From the NCBI GenBank assembly GCA_039091255.1, contig JAWCMQ010000001.1, forward strand, positions 186,001 through 250,000: a stretch of 64,000 nt of DNA. Direction: 5' to 3'. This document shows, piece by piece, positions 8,098 to 16,731 of the stretch. Each line of letters starts with the position of its first letter. The stretch's first letter is position 1. The notes below the pieces were generated by a model. The model did no database searches and was not told the origin of the DNA. It saw only the letters and a program-made list of their open reading frames with translations. Made by a program: the position numbers and the translations under genes. The DNA comes from JAWCMQ01 sp039091255 (GTDB taxonomy: Archaea > Aenigmatarchaeota > Aenigmatarchaeia > GW2011-AR5 > JACRAC01).

Positions 8098-8487
8098 TTA
8101 TTTCAGCGGCACGAACTTGCTGCCGCGAGTAGCGCCAAATCCTGGCGCGCCGTGCTGAACGCGCTTGCGCGTTTGCGAAAATTCACCTAAATAATGTCCT
8201 ATCATTTCAGGCGTTATTGTGACAGGGACATATTCCTTTCCGTTATATACAGATATTGTTGCGCCGAACATCTCAGGAAGTACTATCATGTTCCTCAAGC
8301 GTGTGCGTATCGGCTTGGAAGTGCCTTTGCGCGCTCGCACCTTCTTCAGCAATTTCTGCTGCGTTTCAGTGAGGCCGCGCTTTAGTGTGCGACGCTGCCG
8401 CGCTGGCAGAAGCTCTGCGACCTGCTCGATTGTTAGCTTCTGTAGCTCTTCCGCGCTCTTTCCGCGATATAAAAAGACCCTCGGCAT
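8098..8487 (-). CDS. rps19: 30S ribosomal protein S19 (uS19)
   Basis: Head-domain small-subunit protein, 129 aa. Shows the S19 signature (IVLPEMFGATISVYNGKEYV, ITPEMIGHYLGEFSQTRKRV) and the C-terminal GAPGFGATRGSKFVPLK. The N-terminal ~50 residues form the extension seen in archaeal/eukaryotic S19/S15. Confidence 0.95.
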   Translation of the reverse strand: MPRVFLYRGKSAEELQKLTIEQVAELLPARQRRTLKRGLTETQQKLLKKVRARKGTSKPIRTRLRNMIVLPEMFGATISVYNGKEYVPVTITPEMIGHYLGEFSQTRKRVQHGAPGFGATRGSKFVPLK

Positions 8488-8513
8488 TTCGCTGCACCTT
8501 CTTCATCAATCCT

Positions 8514-9212
8514 CTAAGCTTTCTTCTTGCCCGTTCTTCTGGGCGATATAGAGCCAACCTTCGCACCAGGTGGCTTGAATCGCGACACAGTCACGGACAT
8601 GCCCGGCTTAGTCTTTCCGCCAAATGGATGATCAACAGGGTTCATCGCTACGCCACGCACATGCGGCCACAGCCTGTTTGTAGCACGCATCGCGTAGTAT
8701 TTGTTGCCAGCCTTCATGAACGGTTTTTCACCGCGGCCTGCTCCTGCAGGCACGCCTATCGTGGCCCGGCAATCGGCAGACAGCGTAACATGCCGCTTAG
8801 ACGGCAGCTCAACAACGCACGTATTCGTCCCGCGTGTCACGACAAGAGCTGCAGAGCCGGGTGACCTGCAAAGCTTGCCGCCATCGCCAGGCTGGAGCTC
8901 TATGTTGAATACCCTCATCCCTTCAGGGATCTTCCCGAGCTCGACGACATTGCCCGGCGAAACTGTCTCGCCGTAAGCAATGGTCTGTCCGACGAATGTT
9001 CCATCTGCAGGTATCATCAGCTCATGCCTCCCTGCAAAATCTACGACAGCAACTGGCGTCTTCTTGCCTGTCGAGTGCACAAGCTCGATGACCTTTCCTT
9101 GGGCTGCCTTGGCAAATGCGGGATACTTTATCGCACCGATGTAGCGATGGCTTGGAGCGATGTAGCGGGGTCTTGCCTGGCCGCGCCTCTGCTGACGAAG
9201 GTTCTTGCCCAT
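8514..9212 (-). CDS. rpl2: 50S ribosomal protein L2 (uL2)
   Basis: Peptidyl-transferase-associated large-subunit protein, 232 aa. Begins MGKNLRQQRRGQARP as in archaeal L2 and carries GVAMNPVDHPFGGK, the strictly conserved L2 loop, plus the basic ending SPRRTGKKKA. Eleven bases after L23. Confidence 0.96.
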   Translation of the reverse strand: MGKNLRQQRRGQARPRYIAPSHRYIGAIKYPAFAKAAQGKVIELVHSTGKKTPVAVVDFAGRHELMIPADGTFVGQTIAYGETVSPGNVVELGKIPEGMRVFNIELQPGDGGKLCRSPGSAALVVTRGTNTCVVELPSKRHVTLSADCRATIGVPAGAGRGEKPFMKAGNKYYAMRATNRLWPHVRGVAMNPVDHPFGGKTKPGMSVTVSRFKPPGAKVGSISPRRTGKKKA

Positions 9213-9223
9213 GCTTCACCACA

Positions 9224-9622
9224 TCATATTATTCCAAGCTTTATTGCAATCTCGCTTGCAGCGCCTGGCTGAGCGAGCTTAATCATCGCCTTCTTCCTGC
9301 CCTCTTGGTCCAAGACTGTGCGTACAGACTTCACTTTCGATGCGAAAGCCTTTTCAAATGCCGCCTTGATGGTCTTCTTATCGGCATCGCGTTTCGCAAT
9401 GAACACCAGCATATTCTCGCCTTCGATGGCTCGAACGGCCTTCTCGGTCATTAGCACGAACCGCAAGACCTCCCACGGATCGGAAAAGGCGGCCGGCGGC
9501 TTGGCAGCAATCGGACGGAAAACGTGCGGCTTTTCTTTCTTGTGCTGCTTTATGCCCCACTTTCTGCCTTTTCCGCGCAGGCGAAAATCGCCGCGAGACT
9601 TTATCTTCAAATTCGAACCCAT
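9224..9622 (-). CDS. rpl23: 50S ribosomal protein L23 (uL23), N-terminally extended
   Basis: Exit-tunnel protein that docks SRP and nascent-chain factors. The core L23 fold starts near residue 59 (MTEKAVRAIEGENMLVF) and ends VRTVLDQEGRKKAMIKL. The frame has an additional ~58 basic N-terminal residues, unlike most archaeal L23 (about 85 aa) but reminiscent of eukaryotic L23a. The ATG at 9622 overlaps the L4 stop (TAATG). Starting at an internal GTG/ATG near residue 57-59 would leave an unusual ~170-nt gap, so the long form is preferred. Confidence 0.88.
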   Translation of the reverse strand: MGSNLKIKSRGDFRLRGKGRKWGIKQHKKEKPHVFRPIAAKPPAAFSDPWEVLRFVLMTEKAVRAIEGENMLVFIAKRDADKKTIKAAFEKAFASKVKSVRTVLDQEGRKKAMIKLAQPGAASEIAIKLGII

Positions 9623-10449
9623 TATTGCTCAACCACCCTTTGCTTCTTTTCGTGGTATCCAAAAACATCGTCCACGAGCGCAAGAGCGCCTTTTGTTATC
9701 AAAAGCAGCCTGCCGGCCTGTGCGCCGGGCGCAAGCAATTCAGCATTCAGTTTGCTCAGCTCGACAGCATCCGCGCCTGCAATGTTCCTACAGGCCTTCA
9801 GCGCTTTGCATTCGGATTTTGTGACAATCAGAATTCCCCTCTTGCGCTTGTAGCGGCGTCCACGCATCTTGCCCTTGCCTGCGCGCACCTTGCGCTCTTT
9901 GCAGCGCTCAATTTCATGCGCAAGCCCGAGGTTTTCGACAAGTGCTGCAACATCTTTTGTTTTGGCTAGGTTTTCGAACTCATCAACCACAACAAAGAGC
10001 TCTTTCGCAGCATGCCCTCGGCTAGAAAGAAGCTCAGCATTAGCGCATGCAGCCAAAGCAGAGCGTATCGCTAGCGCATGCTCCTTATTGTTCACCTTCT
10101 GCTCCCATACCTTGCTTGCCATCGGTGGGTGTGCCCTGCGGCCTTTGACGGCATGTGGCGCAAATCGTGCGCGCCACGCCATCCAGCCTGCGCTGCGGCC
10201 GTGTATGCGCGGCATGCGCGACATCTCGCGGTTCATCATGCTAAAGCGCTCATGCCTGCGCCCATGATAGTGCGCTGACGTTCGCTTTCCTGCTAGCACG
10301 TCTGAGCCGTATGGCTGCCTTCGCTTGCTCTGCACCGCAAACACCGCCCTGGCTATGACTTCAGGCCGATGCGGCGTGCTGAACGTCCGCGGCAGCTCAG
10401 CCTGCCCAACAACTTTTCCATCAAGACCATATACGTTTACCTTAGCCAT
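9622..10449 (-). CDS. rpl4: 50S ribosomal protein L4 (uL4)
   Basis: Exit-tunnel protein, 275 aa. Archaeal L4/L1e form: VFAVQSKRRQPYGSDVLAGK, SAHYHGRR, MSRMPRIHGR, GRRAHPP, KMRGRRYKRKRGILIV. The next gene upstream (L3) ends 12 bases before its ATG. Confidence 0.96.
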   Translation of the reverse strand: MAKVNVYGLDGKVVGQAELPRTFSTPHRPEVIARAVFAVQSKRRQPYGSDVLAGKRTSAHYHGRRHERFSMMNREMSRMPRIHGRSAGWMAWRARFAPHAVKGRRAHPPMASKVWEQKVNNKEHALAIRSALAACANAELLSSRGHAAKELFVVVDEFENLAKTKDVAALVENLGLAHEIERCKERKVRAGKGKMRGRRYKRKRGILIVTKSECKALKACRNIAGADAVELSKLNAELLAPGAQAGRLLLITKGALALVDDVFGYHEKKQRVVEQ

Positions 10450-10461
10450 GCACGCATCACA

Positions 10462-11451
10462 CTATACGCCCTGTTTTGATGCAAGCGAAATGTACTTTAT
10501 GTCAATGGGCGTTTCCTTGCGCTGAGGCCTAACGGCTTTGCGCAGCACGACGAGCCTCTTCACAGGGCCAGGGACAGAACCGTCCAACAATAGCCACGTT
10601 TTCGGGATAACGCCGTATCCTATGAAGCCACCCATAGGATTGATTTTGCTTGCATCCTCACCGATAGCGAGCAGCCGTTTGTTGAATTCTGTGCGCGTAA
10701 AAAAGCCGCACTGACCTGCCAACGGAACGCGCCAGTCTAGCTTACGAGGAACGGTGGAACCGACCGAACCTGCATGCCTGTGCATCTGCTTGTCTTTCCT
10801 GCCTTGTATACGTATGCCAAAACGCTTGACAGGACCTGTATAGCCGTGGCCTTTTGTTACGGCTGTAGCATCAAGCCATTCGCCCGCTTTGAGCGCATCT
10901 ACAGCAGCAAGCTCTTTCCCCAACGCCGATTTTGCATACTCGAGCTTCTTAGCGACATCTGTGCCGCAGATTCCGATTTCAAGCACGTCCGGCTTCTTTT
11001 TGTTCATGCCCGACTTTTTTGGCTGTGTCGCGACTATCAACCGAACGTCCGCAATATCTTCTGGCTTAGGTTCGGACTTCTTTTTTGCGGCTACAGTCTT
11101 GCGGTTAAGCTCAAGGTCCTTTGGAATGGCATCAAACCATACTTCGCCGGCAGGCGCAAGCCCACTAAGAGCTTGCTTATAGAAGCGATATCCGAGAACG
11201 AACAAGGGAGGAGAATCAAGAACGGTTACAGGACGAAAAATGAGCTTGTTATGCGTTGGCGAGTTGGGCCGCGTATCAATCATATGAATGTGCGTCATGC
11301 CCGCCTTCCATGCGGCAAACCCCATTGGCTTTACTTCTGCGCGAACTCGGCCGCCTGCATGCGACCAATTCACGCAGGGATAGATTCGGCTAGCCCGCTT
11401 TCGCGGCCAGAACTGCAGCGATCCACGCCTCGAGCTTCGGTATCGTGCCAT
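10462..11451 (-). CDS. rpl3: 50S ribosomal protein L3 (uL3)
   Basis: First gene of the operon; large-subunit protein required for early assembly, 329 aa. Start set at ATG 11451 (MARYRSSRRGSLQFWPRKRA), matching the family; the longer frame to 11535 adds an unrelated Cys/Trp-containing stretch. L3 signature GITKGHG-type region is seen as AVTKGHGYTGPVKRFG with KQMHRHAGSVGSTVPRKL downstream. Confidence 0.96.
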   Translation of the reverse strand: MARYRSSRRGSLQFWPRKRASRIYPCVNWSHAGGRVRAEVKPMGFAAWKAGMTHIHMIDTRPNSPTHNKLIFRPVTVLDSPPLFVLGYRFYKQALSGLAPAGEVWFDAIPKDLELNRKTVAAKKKSEPKPEDIADVRLIVATQPKKSGMNKKKPDVLEIGICGTDVAKKLEYAKSALGKELAAVDALKAGEWLDATAVTKGHGYTGPVKRFGIRIQGRKDKQMHRHAGSVGSTVPRKLDWRVPLAGQCGFFTRTEFNKRLLAIGEDASKINPMGGFIGYGVIPKTWLLLDGSVPGPVKRLVVLRKAVRPQRKETPIDIKYISLASKQGV

Positions 11452-11660
11452 CTTGACTTCGCCTGCAACTGTGCCGTATCGGCAAAGAGCAAAGACCAGC
11501 GCTCCTCTTGCTCTCCACGTCCTCAGCACGCTCATTCATTTCGCTTTACATATGATGCGTACATTTTACACGCTAGCTTCACTTATCAGAACACGTAGCC
11601 TATGCGCACAAGCGGCAAGCTCGCGCGGGTCTGAGAGTGTGCCTATATCCTATCGTGAAG

Positions 11661-11669
11661 TATTTAAGC
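11661..11669 (-). promoter_or_regulatory. Probable TATA box of the ribosomal operon
   Basis: On the minus strand GCTTAAATA fits the archaeal TATA consensus. Transcription would start near 11635, giving a leader of about 185 nt before L3, long enough to hold regulation. A second TATA-like element, TTTATAAG at 11719-11727 (readable on either strand), lies further upstream. Confidence 0.5.
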
Positions 11670-11750
11670 ATTGGGTCGGAGGCGTGCAGCCCCGTTGGTG
11701 CATTCAGGTGAGACGCTAATTTTATAAGCACGGATTGTTGAAGATAGTTA

Positions 11751-11905
11751 GCAGCAATTAAACGCACGACTGCGCTTGCTGTACATCTGCACGTTCGAAT
11801 CCGGGCATCTCAAGAGTTTCCTGCTTCGGCAGGACTGAAACCGCCTTCGGGTGGTTTCCTTTGCTTGAGCCTAGAGGATGAGATGAGCCGTGCAGATATA
11901 AGCTT
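11751..11905 (+). ncRNA. Candidate structured RNA, family unknown
   Basis: In this otherwise gene-free 492-base stretch (11452-11943) the sequence folds well by eye. A hairpin CAGCAA...TTGCTG encloses CGCA/TGCG. Next comes a 9-bp outer stem ATCTGCACG/CGTGCAGAT (about 11785 to 11900). Inside are CTCAAG/CTTGAG and two UUCG-loop hairpins, TCCTGC-TTCG-GCAGGA and GAAACCGCC-TTCG-GGTGGTTTC. A TATA-like TTTATAAG at 11719-11727 is correctly placed for a plus-strand start near 11752. I see no SRP, RNase P or tRNA signature; a TTCGAAT within it resembles a T-loop but has no matching T-stem. Either strand could be the functional one. Confidence 0.45.
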
Positions 11906-11943
11906 AGCGACCAGCGCGAAACTGGGCGAATGCGGCAACGGTT

Positions 11944-13536
11944 CTATTCAGAAACCTTCACGCGCAATTTCTTTCCAATTCTATAGTTTGCTTTCTCACC
12001 AACCCTTGTTCCGAAAAGACAAGCGCGCGCATGCTCAGCAATCTTGTCGCCTTCCTTATCCGACTCAATTGCGACATGATCAATCGCGTTCTCGATCGCT
12101 TTCACGGTGCTAGCGACACTTTTCTCTACGCTTGTGATAGCTCCCCTTAAGCTGTTTTTTGCGGCAAATGCATCATGCTTGATGAGCCCTGCAGCATTGT
12201 GAGCCTTCAACAATGTGCCCAAAAGTCCGCTCCGCACCATTTCGCTGAATACATGGCTCGGCGCCACGCGCTCGCGCTTTTCAATCGCTTCCATTAGGAG
12301 CAGACCCAGCATGGCTGCGCCTATCATCCTCAAAATCCCCGAGACCAAGAAGACCGCCCTTATCTCGGTTATGCCAGCTATTCCGAAGAGAGGCGACACA
12401 ACAAACGCGCTTGCAATCAATCCGCCTATAACCGGTCCTGTTATACCTGCAACACCGAACACAACGTTTGTCAATGCCGAATAAACCGGCCGTTCTGCTA
12501 CAGGCGAAATCTCAAGCATGTAATTGAAATACGAGAGGTTGTAGCCAGCCCATACAGCACCGCTGAAAGCTTCTGCCACAACGAGAAGGTAAAGATATTC
12601 TGGAGGCACAGGTATCCATAGCAGCGGAACGAGCACTATCCAAAATGCCGAGATTATCAGAATAACGCGGTGGCCATAGCGGTCTGAAAAGCGGCCCCAT
12701 GCGCGTTGGACAGAGATGCCTGCAACGCCACTCGCGACTGCAAGTATCGCTATCCATATGTATTCCGCTCGGAGCGCATTCAGCAGATGGACTGTAAAAA
12801 ATGGTGAAGCCACCATTACAGCGAATTCAAAAAAACCCAACGCAAGGAGGAAGCGCCTAAGCCTCCCGTCGCGTAATGCATTGCGCATTGCAGAAATCGT
12901 ATGCGCCCTGTGTTCGAGCTGGAGTGGCGGCTCCGGCACCTGCCATAGCAAGGCGGAAGAGGTCAGTCCTGCCAGCATGCCGACTCCGAATATCACGATA
13001 AAGCCAAACATGTTGCCTCTTCCAAAAAAGTCGAGCACCCATCCTGCAATAAGCTCTGCACCCAAGCCAGCAACGGTGGTGTAGGCAAGCCTTCGGCTAA
13101 AATAGCGCCCACGCACATAATCAGGCACTATGTCGCCTGTGATGGACGCCCATGCCGGCGAAGAAAATGCGCTGATGATGGAAGCAAGCGTTACGAAGAC
13201 CATCAGCCCTGCCAATGACCAGCCAGTGAAAGCGATAGGCAGCATAAGTATGCCGAGCCACATCAGCCTCGAGAGCGTCGTCGCCCCAACAAGTATCGAT
13301 TTCCTTTTCCGCATGTAGTGCTGCGTCAGGATAGCAGAAGGCACTAGCGCAATCGTCCAAAAAACGTTGGGTATAGAGTTAAGGAGGCCGACATAGAAAG
13401 CGTTTGCGCCAAGCGCCAGCGCGAAGGCGACGAGGAATACAGACGTCATGGCGTACATAATGCTTGCAAATATGCCTTCGCGCACAAGCAATTGCATGCC
13501 GAGGCGCCGCTTGCCCTCATGCCATATTTGCTCCAT
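11944..13536 (-). CDS. Major facilitator superfamily transporter
   Basis: Integral-membrane transporter of unknown substrate, 530 aa from ATG 13536. About twelve hydrophobic segments with the MFS A-like loops between helices 2-3 (HYMRKRKSILVG) and after helix 8 (GRFSDRYGHRVILI). It is divergently transcribed from the HIT gene; the shared TATA element lies about 27 bases before this ATG, so the mRNA is probably leaderless. The hydrophilic C-terminal ~100 residues, rich in Lys/Ala/Glu, are longer than usual. Confidence 0.85.
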   Translation of the reverse strand: MEQIWHEGKRRLGMQLLVREGIFASIMYAMTSVFLVAFALALGANAFYVGLLNSIPNVFWTIALVPSAILTQHYMRKRKSILVGATTLSRLMWLGILMLPIAFTGWSLAGLMVFVTLASIISAFSSPAWASITGDIVPDYVRGRYFSRRLAYTTVAGLGAELIAGWVLDFFGRGNMFGFIVIFGVGMLAGLTSSALLWQVPEPPLQLEHRAHTISAMRNALRDGRLRRFLLALGFFEFAVMVASPFFTVHLLNALRAEYIWIAILAVASGVAGISVQRAWGRFSDRYGHRVILIISAFWIVLVPLLWIPVPPEYLYLLVVAEAFSGAVWAGYNLSYFNYMLEISPVAERPVYSALTNVVFGVAGITGPVIGGLIASAFVVSPLFGIAGITEIRAVFLVSGILRMIGAAMLGLLLMEAIEKRERVAPSHVFSEMVRSGLLGTLLKAHNAAGLIKHDAFAAKNSLRGAITSVEKSVASTVKAIENAIDHVAIESDKEGDKIAEHARACLFGTRVGEKANYRIGKKLRVKVSE

Positions 13537-13560
13537 GATTAGAAGAAAGAGAAAGGTGAT

Positions 13561-13572
13561 TAATATATATTT
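13561..13572. promoter_or_regulatory. Shared bidirectional TATA box
   Basis: The AT-rich, nearly palindromic TAATATATATTT lies midway between two divergent ATGs (13536 minus, 13594 plus). Its centre is about 27-30 bases from each, the normal archaeal TATA-to-start distance, so one TATA element appears to drive two leaderless genes in opposite directions. Confidence 0.65.
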
Positions 13573-13593
13573 CTCTTCATCAATCGAATACGT

Positions 13594-14055
13594 ATGCCTC
13601 AAAATTGCCCATTCTGCAACCCGGATGTTATAAAGCGCCATGCATACGGCGAAACGAACCTATTCCGCTTTTTCTACAATCATAAGCCGATACTGCCGGG
13701 GCACTCTCTCATCGTTCCAAAGCGGCATGTGGAGACTTTCCTTGACCTGACAGATGCCGAACTGAGCGAGCTTGCGTTATCGGCAAAGCACCTTGCTGCT
13801 GCTCTCATGGCAGCGTACGGCTGCGACGGCATTGACATGCTGATACAAAATGGCCGGACAGCAGGCGCTTCCGTCGACCACATCCACTGGCACATCGTGC
13901 CGCGCAAAGCAGGCGACATCGATGGCGACCCAAGCATGTGGATAGCAAAAATAATAGAATCGGAACATGCGAGGCAGACGATTCCCCAAGCGGAGATTCA
14001 GAACAACATCAAGAAAATCCAGATGCACATCGGCAATTTTTCGGCAGGACTTTAA
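13594..14055 (+). CDS. HIT family nucleotide hydrolase/transferase
   Basis: Histidine-triad protein, 153 aa. The catalytic triad HIHWHIV is at residues 96-101 (His96, His98, His100), preceded by CPFC (5-8), a zinc-binding pair found in many HIT proteins. Family members hydrolyse AMP-linked substrates such as AMP-lysine or Ap4A; the substrate here is unknown. Probably leaderless (TATA 28 bases upstream). A second HIT paralogue is at 41602-42051. Confidence 0.92.
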   Translation: MPQNCPFCNPDVIKRHAYGETNLFRFFYNHKPILPGHSLIVPKRHVETFLDLTDAELSELALSAKHLAAALMAAYGCDGIDMLIQNGRTAGASVDHIHWHIVPRKAGDIDGDPSMWIAKIIESEHARQTIPQAEIQNNIKKIQMHIGNFSAGL

Positions 14056-14073
14056 TGCTCGCGTTTCGAAGTG

Positions 14074-14081
14074 CTTAAATA
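14074..14081 (+). promoter_or_regulatory. TATA box of the HD-GYP gene
   Basis: CTTAAATA lies about 27 bases before the ATG at 14105, indicating a separate, leaderless transcript rather than read-through from the HIT gene. Confidence 0.6.
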
Positions 14082-14104
14082 GGCGTCTGCGCGAACAGCA
14101 GAAA

Positions 14105-14971
14105 ATGGACAAAATAACAGCGCAAACATTGCGTATTGCTAAGGTGAACCCCAAAGATTTTGATGAAGAGTTGTCTGGGTATCTCAGGGCTATAGAGAAT
14201 GCCTATCCGATTGGAATACCGCCATCGACCTTCGCGCATTATACAAGAAAGGTCATCGAAAGCGCCATGCGGTTTGTTCCCCTAGTTGATGTAAGGATGT
14301 TTCTCGGAAATTGCCTCGCATGCCTGCGAGAGTTGCGAAGCGCGCCGATGGGCGCTTTTTCGGAAGCCCTCGCCGATATCTGCTACGCCATATACGATGC
14401 GAAAGATGCGGCGCTTGAGCGCAAAATGGGGATATCGAAGCATTGCGAGAGGACTTCGCAGTATGCTGAGGCGCTTGCAGAATCGCTAGGGATGCCCTCT
14501 GACGATGTTACAAAGGTCCGCTTGTCCGCATACTTCCATGACGTGGGCAAGCTGGCGGTTCCTGACCACGTGCTGCTCAAGCCCCATCGGCTTGAGGGAC
14601 TCGAATGGTATTACATCATAGCGCATCCAGGGATGGGGAGAGACATATTCAGGTCGCTTACGCGCGTTTTGCCTGATGTTTCCGATGGCATATATTCACA
14701 CCACGAAAATTGGAACGGAACAGGATATCCAACGAGAAGGCGCGGAGAAGAAATACCGCTTTATGGGCGCATACTGCGAATCGCCGATGCGTTCGATGCA
14801 ATGACGTCCAGAAGGCCTTTCGAAAAGGCAAAAAGCCTCGACGAAGCGATGAATGAGATTATGGAAAATCCTTACGGCCAATTCGATCCGCAGATGGCCA
14901 GGAAAGTGGCCTGCTTCAAAAGCGCATACGCAAACATTGGTCAAAGCCGCAACTATGAGAATAAGAAATAA
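14105..14971 (+). CDS. HD-GYP domain phosphohydrolase
   Basis: 288 aa. The second half is an HD-GYP domain with all landmarks: first His in KHCERTSQYAEAL, HD at about 145-146 (YFHDVGKLAVPDHVL), HPGMG, the defining HHENWNGTGYP (about 198-208) and RILRIADAFDAMTS. In bacteria such domains degrade cyclic di-GMP or cGAMP. The N-terminal ~95 residues are helical and match no sensor domain I recognise. No GGDEF gene is in the window. ATG 14105 is chosen because a TATA box sits at leaderless distance; the longer frame from 13967 overlaps the HIT gene. Confidence 0.88.
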   Translation: MDKITAQTLRIAKVNPKDFDEELSGYLRAIENAYPIGIPPSTFAHYTRKVIESAMRFVPLVDVRMFLGNCLACLRELRSAPMGAFSEALADICYAIYDAKDAALERKMGISKHCERTSQYAEALAESLGMPSDDVTKVRLSAYFHDVGKLAVPDHVLLKPHRLEGLEWYYIIAHPGMGRDIFRSLTRVLPDVSDGIYSHHENWNGTGYPTRRRGEEIPLYGRILRIADAFDAMTSRRPFEKAKSLDEAMNEIMENPYGQFDPQMARKVACFKSAYANIGQSRNYENKK

Positions 14972-15010
14972 TGCCGATTTCTCACCGCCCTATAGGCAAC
15001 CGGCAAGCGC

Positions 15011-15514
15011 TCAATCCCGCCTTACGACAAGCGCCCGCGGCTTGCTCCGCACACCAACTACGTTTCTCCACGGTATCCGCTTGCTACCTTGCGCCACGCC
15101 GATGCTTAGGTAAGGGCCTGTCAGCACGTGATCGAATTTCAGCTCTTTCGATTCAGCATCCCATACCATCCCGATATCATCCACATGCCCAATGTGCCTG
15201 CCGGCGCTGTCCACAAGCTTTTCACTAAGAATATGCTGGCACACGAGCATCGCGTCGCCTGGGATGGGCTGGCAACCCAAAGCAAACCAGCGGGTAGTAA
15301 GGTATACGTCCCTGCCGAAGCTTTTCACAACATGCCAAGGTACGAACCGGTTATGGACTACTATGCCTGCTACTGCAGCATGCCCATCAGCAAAGCGCAC
15401 TACAACGTCACGCAGCCGTCCCGCCCTGAAGCCCGCAGAATCGATGACTTCTTTTCCCATTACATCTTTTGAAAAGGAGATTGCTCTGGTTGCTATGGAA
15501 GCCTGCAGCAGCAT
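15011..15514 (-). CDS. Tandem PRC-barrel domain protein
   Basis: 167 aa made of two PRC-barrel repeats: GKEVIDSAGFRAGRLRDVVV (about 20-40) and SEKLVDSAGRHIGHVDDIGM (about 97-116), each followed by beta-strand-rich sequence. PRC-barrel proteins act in RNA processing (RimM type) and in archaeal cell division (CdpB type); which applies here cannot be told. GGTGT lies five bases before the ATG and a TATA element (AGTATATTAATG, about 15563) upstream. The 200-base stretch from here to Kae1 shows no gene. Confidence 0.8.
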   Translation of the reverse strand: MLLQASIATRAISFSKDVMGKEVIDSAGFRAGRLRDVVVRFADGHAAVAGIVVHNRFVPWHVVKSFGRDVYLTTRWFALGCQPIPGDAMLVCQHILSEKLVDSAGRHIGHVDDIGMVWDAESKELKFDHVLTGPYLSIGVAQGSKRIPWRNVVGVRSKPRALVVRRD

Positions 15515-15714
15515 AACTCACACCCTAAAATTTTCTCTGCGCTTAACAGCTCTCGTCCCATTAATATACTTTGTGGTAAGTGGCAGAATCCGTTCGAACG
15601 CAAAGACTGTAGGTTATTTTGCAACCAAGCGAGCTGTTTGGCTTGAAAGCAAGCAAGTTTTAATTCTGACGAGCAATTCACTTAGGAGTCCGCACAGGAT
15701 TTGAGAGGAGCGAA

Positions 15715-16731
15715 CTATCCCCCCTCAGAAGACAGCCAAGTGATTTTGACCTCATCCGTCCGCCACTTCGCATTGAAGTCCGCTTCGCTCGGCTCGAGCA
15801 GCCTTTGCCCGCTTTTGGCAGCAAGCAGCCCTGCCCAAGCTATCATCGCGCCGTTGTCGCCTGCCACGTCGGACGGGCAGACGAAAAAGCGAGTGCCACG
15901 CTCCTTGCACATCGTCCGCAGCATCTCCTGCAGCCGCCTGGAAGCCGCAACGCCGCCCGTGAGCAGGCACTCTGCCTTGCCGGTGTGCGCAAGGGCCCGC
16001 TCCGTCACTTCGGTGAGCATGGCATAGCACGTCTCCTGGAACGAAAAGCACAAATCAGCAAGCGCCGCACCCTTCTTCAGCTTCTGCAAAGCCGCAGTAA
16101 CAATGCCAGAAAACGAAAGATCCATGCCTTTCACAACATAAGGCAGCTCGATGTAAGCACCCTCTCCCTTATTTTTTCGTGCGTCGTCAGCAAGCCGTTC
16201 CATTACAGGCCCGCCAGGAAACCCGCCGCCCGCTTCGCGGATGAATGTGTCGATTGCGTTGCCAATTGCGATGTCAAGCGTCTCACCGAACACGCGGTAG
16301 CGGCCAGCGGCATAGCCGATTATCTGAGTGTTCCCTCCGGAAACGTACAAGGTAATAGGGTCGCTGGCGCCCGTTCTCAGCTTTCCAATCTCGATATGTG
16401 CTACACAATGATTCACAGGCAACAGCCGCTTTCCGTGCTTGCGAGCGAGTGCTTGCGCAAATTCCAGCGTCGCCCGCAAGCAGGGGGCAAGCCCTGGGCC
16501 TGAAGAATAGGCAACGAAATCTATGTCTTTCATGTCAGCCTTGGCATCCGCAAGCGCCCTTTCCAAAACCGCCTGAGCGCAACCATCGTGATGCTTTGCT
16601 GCCTCTGTTGGATGGATGCCACCGGCTGTCGGCTTGTAAATGTCCCGCGCATTTGCTATCACATTGCCGCGGTCGTCAACGATGCCGATGCCAAGTGTGT
16701 GCGCCGTTCCCTCGATTCCAAGCACAAGCAT
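15715..16731 (-). CDS. kae1: KEOPS subunit Kae1 (tRNA t6A synthesis)
   Basis: Catalytic ASKHA-fold subunit of the KEOPS complex, which transfers threonylcarbamoyl to A37 of ANN-decoding tRNAs. 338 aa, normal length, no fused Bud32 kinase. Metal-binding HxxxH at His108/His112 (VNHCVAHIEIG), nucleotide-binding VSGGNTQ and the C-terminal GDNGAMIAWAG are intact. A TATA element (CTTAAATC near 16765) lies upstream. The tRNA-Thr genes in this window, which have A37, are natural substrates. Confidence 0.95.
   Translation of the reverse strand: MLVLGIEGTAHTLGIGIVDDRGNVIANARDIYKPTAGGIHPTEAAKHHDGCAQAVLERALADAKADMKDIDFVAYSSGPGLAPCLRATLEFAQALARKHGKRLLPVNHCVAHIEIGKLRTGASDPITLYVSGGNTQIIGYAAGRYRVFGETLDIAIGNAIDTFIREAGGGFPGGPVMERLADDARKNKGEGAYIELPYVVKGMDLSFSGIVTAALQKLKKGAALADLCFSFQETCYAMLTEVTERALAHTGKAECLLTGGVAASRRLQEMLRTMCKERGTRFFVCPSDVAGDNGAMIAWAGLLAAKSGQRLLEPSEADFNAKWRTDEVKITWLSSEGG

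Noticed and set aside
11796..11812. tRNA T-arm (GTTCGAATCCGGGC)
   Set aside because: The 5' and 3' T-stem strands do not pair and no acceptor, D-arm or anticodon arm is found on either strand.
15515..15714. RNA gene between the PRC-barrel gene and Kae1
   Set aside because: Only one weak 5-bp hairpin and a TATA box that is explained by the PRC-barrel promoter.
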